This document shows positions 22,721-33,530 of a stretch of DNA of 64,000 nt, one piece after another. This DNA is from Neelides folsomi (lineage: Eukaryota; Arthropoda; Collembola; Neelipleona; Neelidae). Under the pieces are notes generated by a model, which was given only the letters and a program-made list of their open reading frames with translations, had not been told where the DNA came from and did not search any database. Within the stretch, counting starts at the first letter, position 1, and each line of letters starts with the position of its first letter. The stretch spans positions 30,399-94,398 of the forward strand of contig JAQGBZ010000248.1 in the NCBI GenBank assembly GCA_034687125.1, written 5' to 3'. The position numbers and the translations under genes were made by a program.

Positions 22721-25700
22721 AAAATGCTTCCAGGCTCCTCGTTCTCCTTCCTTCTCTTTTCCACTCTTTCTTAAAATTAGAAGTTTATAAGGTATGGGTC
22801 AGATGATGGGAATCCGTAGGGGGGATTGTTAAAGGTCACTCAAACCTCCGGAAAACGGAGGGGTGTGTTGTTGTGTGTAAAAGGTGCTTGGATGAGCATC
22901 GCTTCACTAAAAAGGCAATTTCTTATATCTCTCATTCAGATATTTTCTTCTTTCTGGGTTTTTTCTTCCTCTCTTTTTTCTATCAATGTTTTTCACGGCA
23001 AAGTTTAGATCACTTTTTATTCAGGGTTTCAGGTCAATGAAGCAATGCCTTATATAAATATTATATAAATAATTATGAACACTTAATTCACTTAATATGA
23101 ACATTACAGGTAAAATATTATTTACATCATTCGTATATAGTGCATAATGTACGCGCACGTTTTGTGTACTTTTACATACTGATATTTAAATAATATTATT
23201 TGTGAGTGACTCAATCTTAATTTTGCTTTAAGTGGAATTGTCAAATAATTTTAATCCTAATAGTTAAGTATATGAAGTTATATACTTTATTATCAAATAC
23301 GAGTTTATTAGCTGGAAACAAAAGCCTTTTTGTTGAAGTTAAATGGGAAATTATCTTAAATCATTAATTATTATTATTTAAGTTTTTAAGTTAAATATAT
23401 TTTAGATTCAAGTGAATCCCTTCAAACCATTCGACTTCGTTGAAATTGGGTAAATTCTTTATTATGTTTGTTATTAAAAGTCTTCATTATTTAGTCTCCG
23501 CCTCTTGACCAGGAAAGCATTTAAAATACATATAATATTATATACTATGTGAATACAATTTATCCTTTTATTTAATTTTACACAGAACGTGCTTGCTGTG
23601 TATGTAAAAGGACACAAGTGTATGTAAAAGGAGTCGTTTAAAAAAATACAATTTTTGAAGAAGTTGCTCTAACTGATTTCTTAAATGAAACTGAAGGGCG
23701 TAATCAATTTACAATTTTATTACAAGTATGATTTTGTGCTTAGCTCTGTACATAGTTTTGACTCGACATTTATAGTGTAAAAAATACACATTTAATATAT
23801 TATTATGCATTCATTTTGTGTAGTTTACTATATCTTGCATTAATGTTGGTTTAAATAGCAAGTTGTTTTTTTCTTTGTTCATCTGTAGGTTGAATTCTTT
23901 ATTTTTATCTTTATCACAATAGGAACTAACCGAGAGCATTAGCAATTTTTAGATGTCTTTTAACGACGATAAAAAAATATTCGGGAGAAATTCCTTCTTG
24001 TATTTCTATTTTCCTTTTTAATTAATTAGAAATGTTTTATAATAGGGATATAACAGAATTTTACTACACTAGCTTTTCTCATTTTACTTTGCAGCCAAGA
24101 GAAAAAATGAAAATGTTTAAAAGAATGTCCTTGATGCATATATATTGAATATTTTCTATGTAAGTTCATATAAGGATAAATATTTAAATGTCGAATATTA
24201 TTAATTAGAGATAGGAATAGAGGTCAGCCACGTTATTGCACAAGATATTTTACTGCAAGCACTTCAAACAAATTGATTTCAAGTTTTCTTGTATTCTTGT
24301 CACGTTGTTAAAATATAATTATAGTTGATTCATTCTCAACTGGCCGGTGAAAATTGAATCATGTTACTTGATTAGTTATTTGAAATTAAAATAAACCGAT
24401 ATTTATTTACATTTAAATGTACTAATAATTTTCTGGTGACATGACATTCTATTCCCCGGTCAATTAACATGATTCAATTTTCACTGGTCAGTTGAGAGTG
24501 AATGAACTATAATTATTTACAAATTAGTTCTTTCATTATATGATATTTGCATTGTTGTGTTGATTTAAAGGTTGAGACTCACACTGTCGATTATTATTAT
24601 TAAATTGAGATTTATCTAATTTTAATATCGTTGAAGGAATCGGGTGAGGTGACTAGATTAGGGCTATACATAAAATACAACTGACCATATACGAAGTGTT
24701 TGGAACAATTCAGCTCGGAAAATGTACTTCCTTGAATAACAAAAGTACCTATCGCCTATTAGAACTTAAATATTCATTATTGTGTGTAGGGGAGGTACTC
24801 GAGATTTACTATAATTATTATATAATATTATATAAATATATATATATATTACTAAATGATAGACTTGTGAATAGGACTAGGAGAGTTGTGGGATGAGTCG
24901 AATTATATATAATATCATATATTAGATGTCTATTTAATAGGTTCAACTAATTACAAAACAATAAAAAAATATAATAAAATAATGATGATATGATTAGGCA
25001 ATTTTAACGTGTAGCAGATTAGTTGTGGCGAAGGTTGAGGAGAGCCTTTTGAAAATATTTAATAGAAAGACAGTTTGAAAGCTAATCAAAGAAGGATCGT
25101 AAGGTGACAAATAAGTACCTTGAAATTATGAATCAAGCATACAAAAAATTGCCTTATTGCTACAATTAACTAATAACGTGTGTTAATTCATAAATAGCTT
25201 TTACACTCAAATTTTAAAAAATACTAATCTTTGCCTTTGTTGTGTAAAATGCTGCGTTAATCAAATTAGAAATATTACGATCACTGGAACCTTTCGCTCA
25301 CTCCCTTAATAATGAATTTAGTATTGCTAATCTACACTTAAATCATTTAGATATATAATTCGTAAAAATAGTATACATTATTAAATATTATATAAATAAT
25401 ATATTGAATTGGGAAAATTGTCCCTAAATATACTTTCAATTTTTAGTTTTTCTTTAAACTATAGGTTTTAACCATACATCTTAAATGAATTATTATACCT
25501 TAATATTAATAGAATTAATAAATATATAATCATGTACTAGATCGATATTGTGTAGTTTAAGTGAAATTAAAAATGTAATTAATAGCAATGAATTAAATTT
25601 AATTTTAATGCTGGAAACTTTGACCATTCTGTTATATACTTGTTATAATGTTTTAATTTTTAATGCCTAAAACAATGATGCGTTCAAATTAGGCTCTTTA

Positions 25701-27250
25701 ATTGCCCACAAATTGGGAATTTGGACCGTTTTTCCATAATATATTAATCTTTATATGGAATTTTCAATGTAAATATATGAAACCGCTCAGGTGCCGAAAC
25801 ATGACATGGAAGTTACTATCTATTTATTATATTATGATGATAATTCGCATTGTGACCTTTGGGGTTTCCTTCAGTTTATTTAAAAAATGTTTTTCTCTAA
25901 ATTTCTTAATTGTTCTTTAATGTAAAACTATTTCAAATGGATTTCATTTCAATCTTGTTTTCAATTACTACATACAAATATACATAAATACACATCGCAC
26001 AAAATATTATACCTGTAGCTAAAATTATGAAAAAAGGCAAAATAATATTATATCATACTAATAATAAACATTTAAACTAACAAATATATGAAAAATTAAA
26101 ATATTTAGTAAAAAATACACATGTCATTTTTCCTACCTTCCTACTATTGTAAAAATTACATAATAAAAAGCATATGAAGTGAAATTAAAAGATAGTTTTA
26201 CTAACTCTTTAGTTTACAGTAGATTATAATGATCAAAATGAGATATGGCTCTGTAGCGTTGTTTGGTCCAAATGTCCATTTAAAATTGTACTGAAATTAA
26301 TATAATCTCTAATGGGTTTAAGAGTTTTGTCATTAATTGAATATTAAGCGCAATTTGAAAAGAAATAAATCGCAAATTGTAAATCGTGTTTTCATTTATT
26401 AAAACATCAGTTGGCTACATTCATTGTTACTCATAAATTTTAATGCATTAATTTACATAATATTCCCACTTGCACTTGCTAACCTTTTTCATATCTACCT
26501 TGCTATTCATAGTTCAGAATATTTACATTTACCTACACCAATTACCTGTACAAAATAGACATAATATGAGACAAAGCGATAAAATAATAAGTAAAATAAA
26601 AAAGTATTCTTACACTCACATACAAGAATGTACATTAGTGCTAACTTAAAACATAGCGATAGTCTCCTTCGTCTCCTAAGTCTCCTTCGTAGAATAGTCA
26701 TAGAGTAGGCAGTAGGCAAGTTCCATTATCTATTACCATTTTTTGCCATGAATATCATTTATAATTGCTTTATTAGCAAGCTGCAGTGTAATATAATTGA
26801 ATCACTGCACCATGCGCATTTACTCTTTATAACATTATAACTAGATATTTTGCAATCTTTTCATGGATAGCATGGGTTTGAAGCCGTTCATGATGAATCT
26901 TGCATGAAATGGACGGTATGACTTGTACTACGTATTTCGTTTTCGCATGTGTATATTTATAAGCTACTAAAGCCTAAATCGCAAACGTACTCGCGGTTTC
27001 TTCATGCAGAAAAGTTCAGAGAACGATAGACAGAACGTGAGTGAAGAAAGGAAAAACCGACTGAATGTTCTTGAACATTGAACTCCTTGTCATATTACCC
27101 AAAAGAACCTGACCGGGGTCACGGTTGATCGTGTCAATCGATTACTATTATCCATTAGCAATAAAATTAGAGACGACAATTAGAAATTTAACATTTATCT
27201 GAGATCTGTGAAAGCCACGCAAACATAATCGTTGCTGATCATTGATCATT
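22721..27250. other. Long AT-rich intergenic region, LARP1 to XRCC5
   Basis: In 4.5 kb I find no open frame with family similarity. The first few hundred bases should be LARP1 3' UTR. An inverted-repeat element lies at 24318..24513. The last ~250 bases before 27251 should hold the XRCC5 promoter. Confidence 0.55.
24318..24513. mobile_element. 196-bp palindromic MITE
   Basis: Two ~49-nt arms form a near-perfect inverted repeat. The left arm starts ATTATAGTTGATTCATTCTC. The right arm, as reverse complement, starts ATTATAGTTCATTCACTCTC, and both continue through AACTG..C.GTGAAAATTGAA. About 100 nt of unrelated AT-rich DNA lies between. TA flanks both ends (24316-24317, 24514-24515). It has no coding capacity. 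Confidence 0.75.
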
Positions 27251-30179
27251 ATGTCTTCTTTCAAGAGCGAAAGGGTAAATAAGAGTAAATTTCTTTGATT
27301 TGGCTTTATCGATATATTTTATAGTTTTTACTAAACTAATTTTTTGTTTTCCTTTGATAGGACCTTTGGTTTTATTTAATCGAACCGGTTGAAGGGCTTG
27401 AAGCAGTCGTGCGAGAAGAAATTCATTTTATCCTAAGAAAATCGGTTGAAGATAAAGTATAATTGCATTTGAACATGTTTTTAATATAATTTCTACTTTT
27501 TAATTTTAATTTAATTTATGATTATAAAGGTTTTCTCATCTAACTCGGGAGATGTATGCATTCGAAAAAGTGATTTGAATGATCCTTTCGAGTTTCAATC
27601 ATTCAATTGGGATTTGATTAGGCAAGTTGAAGAAAAATTTAAGAATAAATTTGGCACAAAACTACCAACTTTAGAAGCTCTGAATATTGTAAAAGCAGAG
27701 ATGAAATCTCAAAGCAAGTAAATACATTTTTTATTTTTCAGATTTATTCTATTCTAATACATAATTACTCTCGTTGAAAAGTTGAAAGTTGAAATTCTGC
27801 TTTTTTCTTCTATTTAAATTTGTATCTAACCAGCGTTATAACAAAAGGCGGGATTTCAACTTTCACCTTTCCTACGAGAGTACGTATAATATATTGTAAA
27901 TACGTAGTATGGTAGTTGGAACGTATGCCTATTTTCACACTATTATTCAAATCGCTTTGATTTTTAATCCAAATAAGACGTTAAATATGTAATTTTATTT
28001 TAGGAAGGATACTTATAAGCATCACAGGATTATTTTCTTCACTGAATTTAAAGATCCAATAAATGACAGCGGCATTAAAAATTTGGCTCAAGATTTAAAG
28101 GCGTCCGATATATTTCTATCAATTGTGTAAAAGACCTCATTTTATTTAATGTTAACAGGAAGTATGTTACAACTTAACAGAGCTAATCTTAATTTTCTTT
28201 TTAGGACAATTGATCCAAAAGAAATGAATTCGACCCAAAATCTTAATTATACAAAGTTTAAAGAACATCTGTCCATCAATGTAAGAACTCATGATATTAA
28301 CATAACATATTATTAATGTATATAACTTGTTAATTTATATAAGTGTTTTATTTTATTGTTTAATATTTCTTTAAATAATGAGTATAAATAATAAATTTTG
28401 AAACGAATGTTTTGAAACCTCAAATAGAAATCCGGACGTGTTAATACCGAACTCGATACGAGGAAACAAATTTTGAACACTGCTACAAAGAAGGTTGTTC
28501 GACTAAGTCCATGGAATTGCCTTTTCGACATTGGACCAAATTTTTCAATCCAAGTCCGTGGTTATTCATCAATCCGAGAAAACAAATCTTCTGAGCTTAA
28601 AAATGCTCTTATGAAAGAAAACAAATCTTTCATTCCTCAAGCACCATTAAGAAATGGCGATTCAACTCAACAACCTGGGCCATCACAAGCTACTCAAGGA
28701 CCATCGAATGCATTTCAGAGAGAAAATGGAAACAGTGTTGGACCAACACAAAATAATCAACCTTTTAGTGAATCGAAGCCAGAAGCTGAAATTTTAAAGA
28801 ATCTTGTGGATAAGGAAAAGGTTATTAAAGACAAAGTTGGAAACCTCGTGGATGTTGAGGAAACAACTAAAGGATACATGTACGGTGATCAAATTGTTCC
28901 GCTTCCTGGTATGTTTTTGTTTCAATCAGTTTAAACAACTTATTAATCTTACTAAAATAAGATGTTTGTTGATAAAATTTCATTTTCCTCTTTACTATCC
29001 AGTCGAATGCCTTTAGCAAATGATATATATATATATATATTATGAAATGATTAATTTATAGGAGATGGGGAAGGTTACAACAGTGGGGAAAAGTGTTTGA
29101 AGCTTCTTTTAATTTGTCCAAAAACCAACATCAAACCATTTTACCTTATTGGAGACGGAGTTACTCGTTTTTTTCCAAAGCAGGATACTGTAATAGGATA
29201 CAGTTTACAAGTTTTTATTTATCATTTAATTTATCATTATACATTATTCAATTTAAATTAATTATTTTATAAAACTTTAATGATTTTAGGTGTCTGAATT
29301 ATATTTCAATGCTTTGTTGAAAGTCTTGAATAAATTGGAACGAGTTGTAATAGTAAGGAAAGTTTATCGAGTCAAAACAGCACCTAAAATTGGAGTTTTG
29401 TCGCCAGATCTTCACATGGGGGTAATTATACTTATTATTATTCGGCACAAATTAGAACACACCTTATTGAATTACTGCATTGACCTTTTTATTATCAAAC
29501 TGCATAGGCTCAGTTTTAATTTAACTATATTTTTATTAGTGTTTAGTTTATAACGACATCTGCTATTCCGACAATATTTCCATCCATAATTTCCCAAAAC
29601 TCACTTCTTCAAACTCGAATTCGTCTGATTTTGGTCTATCAGCGAAAGAAGAAGCAATGGATGAACTGATCAATGCCATGAGTATGGGTGATTTTAATCC
29701 ACAACGAGGACCCGCGGATCCAAATGTTCTTAATATTCGCGATCAAATAGCAAGGAAAATTGTTCCAACGAATATTAAACAAGATCATTTGATGAAGAAT
29801 GGATTGGAATTATTCTTTGAAAACTTCGTAATTTCTGAGAATTTAACCAACAAGTTGAAGTCTATTTTCCCACTTGAAGACATTAAAGAGGAAAAGAATA
29901 CATTCCGTCCTGCTGGAGCAAAAATATTCAGAAAGAGGGACAGAGACGTCACTTCTCCGGATATGATTGAAGAGAAGAAAATTAAAGTAGAAGAATGCGA
30001 TGTACAAATTTCTGAACCAATGGACCAAGATGATGGTCTTAACACAGATGATTTGGTATGTATAAACAAATTACTTTCATCCCATACACTTAAGAATTTA
30101 AATTTTAAAATGCAATACGTTTGTAAATTAATCTAATTAATTTTATTTACGTGTTTTGTTTTAGCTCGATGAACTCTAA
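27251..30179 (+). CDS. XRCC5: Ku80, DNA double-strand-break end-binding subunit
   Basis: With Ku70 this protein forms the ring that loads on broken DNA ends in non-homologous end joining. Ten exons join in phase: 27251..27274, 27361..27456, 27530..27717, 28004..28126, 28205..28280, 28428..28908, 29062..29189, 29290..29421, 29540..30055 and 30165..30179, giving 592 residues (human is 732). A divergent von Willebrand-like domain ends in HRIIFFTEFKDP. The core beta-barrel shows GYMYGDQIVPLP, LLICPKTNIKPF, KLERVVIVRKVY and KIGVLSPDLHMGCLVYND. The helical arm region follows (DELINAMSMGDF...). The globular C-terminal domain seen in vertebrates is missing, but the protein ends in DDLLDEL, like the DNA-PKcs-binding tail of human Ku80. 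The first exon codes only eight residues, so the start is less certain than the rest. Confidence 0.9.
27768..27880. mobile_element. 113-bp MITE in XRCC5 intron 3
   Basis: The ends form 33-nt inverted repeats: left CTCTCGTTGAAAAGTTGAAA..., right as reverse complement CTCTCGTAGGAAAGGTGAAA..., both continuing GTTGAAAT. TA flanks both sides (27766-27767, 27881-27882). It lies wholly inside the intron 27718..28003. It has no coding capacity. Confidence 0.78.
29023..29042. repeat. (AT)n microsatellite in XRCC5 intron 6
   Basis: About ten AT units sit just upstream of the acceptor of the exon at 29062. Confidence 0.9.
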
Positions 30180-30781
30180 TGAAGAAATCCAAAAATCAAA
30201 TTCAGTATTTGAAATTGAAATGAAAAGTCTTCGTTTTTAAAATTTTCTAAAAGTGATTAACTACTAAACTATAATTATTGTGAGGATGCGCAGTCCTCAC
30301 AAGACGATCGGAGCCTCACCGTGCATAATTAGAGCCTCTTGCATCTCTAATTAGCTGCATCATATCCCTGATCAATTTAATTTATAGCTATAATAACTTA
30401 CTATTAATAAGGTATTTTGAATTATGTATTCATTTTAACTCGTTATAAATGTTACCAAAAGTATTTTCTTTCTTAATCATTGCATGGTAAATTCTACTAA
30501 ATAATATTTGTATGTTATTTTTCAATAAGCACACTTGTAAAGTGATTAATGTGATTAAACAGTTTAGAAATATTAATAATGAGTACACGATTCTAAACAC
30601 TAGTACTTTTCATCTTACCTTGGGAATTTGTCTAATGTTACATTCTTGAATAATTATAAAATAATTTTAATGGTTTACCTATCATTAGTTGAATAAACAT
30701 TTTCGTCTTTCATCAAAATTACAAGTTTTTTCACTCAATAAATTACACAATTATCTTACAAAAATAGGTTTCAAAAAATTC
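30180..30781. other. XRCC5 3' region with two perfect hairpins
   Basis: This is the intergenic space between XRCC5 and the PHOSPHO-like gene. About 100 nt after the stop there is a GC-richer block with two adjacent stems. Hairpin 1 (30280..30300) pairs GTGAGGA with TCCTCAC. Hairpin 2 (30322..30359) pairs TAATTAGAG with CTCTAATTA, extended by TGCA/TGCA across a 2-nt bulge. The rest is AT-rich with nothing recognised. Confidence 0.5.
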
Positions 30782-31854
30782 ATGATGTTTTGCTGCAAAA
30801 AGGTGTTAAAATATTAAATTTTAATGCTATAAAAATTAACCTAAAAATTTCACATTTTTTTATTTCATTGTGTTTTGACAGTGGTGTGGGAATCAGGAAA
30901 GGTATTTGTATGCATTTGACTTTGATCATACCATCATAGACGACAATTCTGATACAGCCATCAATTCTGTTTTGACGAAACCAATTCCTGATGATATTAA
31001 GCTCTCATACAACGGATCTAACTGGACGGCTTACATGGGCAGAATTCTCGACTACGCTGCTGCGAATGGAGCCGATATTGAAAGTCTACGAAATAGAATC
31101 AGAAGGCTCCAGCTTGTTCCAGGTAAAATGCAATTTTAAATTCAACAATAACATTCACATTTTTTCCAAATGATCAACTAGCTTTATGATATTTAGGAAT
31201 GGAATTGCTCCTAAGAAGAGTTTCGGATAATTGTGCTAAATTCGGATCAAATTGTCATTGGATCATTGTTAGTGATTCGAATGAATTCTTCATCAAGACA
31301 CGACTTGAAGCTTTTGATCCTCCGTTGGCTGCAATGCCAAATGCTTACATAACCAACAGTGCTTTTGTGAATGAGGACGGACAACTTAGAATTGCTCCTT
31401 ACGAAGATCAAACAACATGTCAGATTTGCCCGAAGAACCTTTGTAAGTTCTAGAGATAAGTTTGTATATTCTATTATTAAATACCTATATTACATATGTT
31501 GAAAATTGAGAAGCATCATCAATCATCAATTATCACACTATTTAATTTACTCTTCAGTTTCGTGATTCTCGTTATTATTTTATTTTAATTTTAGGCAAAG
31601 GGGCTGCAATTGATGCGTACCTTAAAGAATCTGGGCCTTTTGACAATATTTTCTATGTTGGGGACGGTGGAAATGATCTTTGCGCTGCTCAACATTTAAG
31701 AGATGCAGACATTGTTTTTGTCAGGAAAGGATTCGGTTTAGAGAAAATCATTCAGAAAGGAACCTTCAGAAATGTAGAAGTTTGTATTAAAGCTAATGTC
31801 ATTTACTTTGATGATGCTTTCTTGATTGAAAAATTTTCAAGATTTTATGATTAA
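30782..31854 (+). CDS. PHOSPHO2: PHOSPHO1/2-like HAD phosphatase (putative pyridoxal phosphate phosphatase)
   Basis: This is a soluble HAD-superfamily phosphatase. Relatives hydrolyse phosphoethanolamine/phosphocholine (PHOSPHO1) or pyridoxal 5'-phosphate (PHOSPHO2). Exons are 30782..30802, 30882..31122, 31197..31442 and 31595..31854, giving 255 residues. The nucleophile motif is FDFDHTIIDDNSD near the N-terminus (first Asp nucleophile, second general acid). IIVSDSNEFFI is motif II and CQICPKNLCK the family's Cys motif. YVGDGGNDLCAA carries the Mg-binding aspartates. The first exon (MMFCCKK) is inferred: it ends in a good donor, leaves a 79-nt intron and joins in phase to an acceptor just before the domain. 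The alternative is a start on another upstream exon. I cannot choose between PHOSPHO1 and PHOSPHO2 activity. Confidence 0.88.
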
Positions 31855-33530
31855 ATGAACAAGAGTTTAATAAAATTTATTTTATGTGATAATAAACCAA
31901 CAATACACATTTTCTTATTACGTAACATATACAGACATCTTATCAAATGTTAATTGATAATTACATATTATGTATTTATATATAAGCATGAGAGCATTGT
32001 TGTTATCTAACCCAAAACCAGGTTGAAGTTTTTATTGTAGAACGTTAAAGAAAGCAAAAGTAGAAGTATCATACATATATACTTACCTGCCAAGTATTAT
32101 CTTGTATAATATAGGTATTATGTAATTTACTCTACTCTATATCTACTTACAGATACATGAATAATATTGTTTTTACTTGCATCGTAGTAGTTTTTATTAC
32201 TAAAGTATATTGGAAATTAATTATGTTTATTACAAAAGGCAACCGGCCGGCGTTTTTATCATCATTCATATCTTCATATCACATTTAGGTCCAACATTAA
32301 GTGAGTATAATCGTAGTGTTTTATCAAAACTACGATTATATAAATATAGAAAAAAAGGAGAGATAGACGAATGTTCCATTTGCGGCCTTCGTCAGTTTAT
32401 TCTTTCCATCTCTACCTCAAAGACGTCAAGTAAGAAATTTTCAATTATCTTTAGTTATTATTACCTTGATTTGGCCTCAACGACAATCCGATTGGAATTT
32501 GATCCCAAAATGAGTTTGATCATTTATTTTGAATTGGACAACACAATTTACTTCGTGTGTTTCATCCTTGGTTGGATTTGGATAACCCCAAGATTGATTA
32601 AAATTTTCATTACCTACTAAATTCTTTATCTGCATAGTTAATATAACTTGAGATGAGAAATCATCCACTATCCACTATTTAATATACATAGTCATTGGGG
32701 GTACATAATGAAATGAATGAATGGGAAGGTTAGAAAGAAAAAGTGAGGATTTGGGAGCGAGCAAAAACATCAACCTCGCTCATCCTGAAACACATAAGAG
32801 ATATTCGTAAATCACGCCGACTGGTCAACTTGAAGCGAAGATTAAACATAAATTCAAAAGTGTATTTAGTCACAAGCATGTTAAATACCAGTAGGCAATA
32901 GGCAGGGACGGTTCCCTATACAGATGATGAGTCATATGTTAATCATAAACTTCATAGACATTTTGTTTACTTTGATTGTGTGTGACTTATTATTACCCTT
33001 TAAATCCTCGTGACTATTTCTAGTCAGTATTTATGAGTATTTATGTTAGTTATATATAGTAAATAAGGCGTCCTTGAGTATTATCTTTGGTTTTTAAGAT
33101 GATTGTAAATAGGAATCTTTTTATCAACCTATCTTTACATAGAGGAATTATGGAAGTATCCAGTCCAGAGGACTGAGGAGGAAAGTATTTTACCATACTT
33201 ATGTGTACATACTATAGGAATACAATTGAGTATCCTTCGAGAGTGTTTAAGTAAAATACAGTAATTAGTATAGAAATGCGTTCATTATATTCATAATGTG
33301 CTAATTGAGGAATCATTTATCATCAATGGATGTTCTTATAACTCCACGCTTCACTTAGATAATACCATAAGTATAACAATTTACTTTAACAAATAATTAT
33401 AGTAATACCTACACATGAGTATGAACCGGTTTTAATAATAATTTACTTATTCGTCGATAATTGATAAATTGGGTATTTGTAACAAATTCATAGTGGTTTT
33501 AAGTTTAATGAAATTTAATTTGTTTTAGGG
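31855..33530. other. Intergenic region, PHOSPHO-like gene to UGT
   Basis: The region is 1.7 kb of AT-rich DNA. It contains a perfect 12-bp stem with an 11-nt loop at 32306..32340 (TATAATCGTAGT / ACTACGATTATA) and a long open frame around 32210-32620 without recognisable similarity or a good ATG. The acceptor-like TTTTAG immediately before the UGT ATG suggests a 5' UTR intron starting in this region. Confidence 0.5.
31869..31874 (+). terminator. Likely polyadenylation signal of the PHOSPHO-like gene
   Basis: AATAAA lies 14 nt after the stop codon. Inferred from motif and distance. Confidence 0.45.

Noticed and set aside
27251..30179. Ku70 instead of Ku80
   Set aside because: No SAP domain; the DDLLDEL end and the GYMYGDQIVPLP core segment fit Ku80.
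32210..32620. 136-codon frame before UGT
   Set aside because: No ATG start, no similarity, hydrophobic AT-rich composition typical of random frames.
33161..33177. Small hairpin CAGTCC/GGACTG upstream of UGT
   Set aside because: Six base pairs only; expected by chance over this length.
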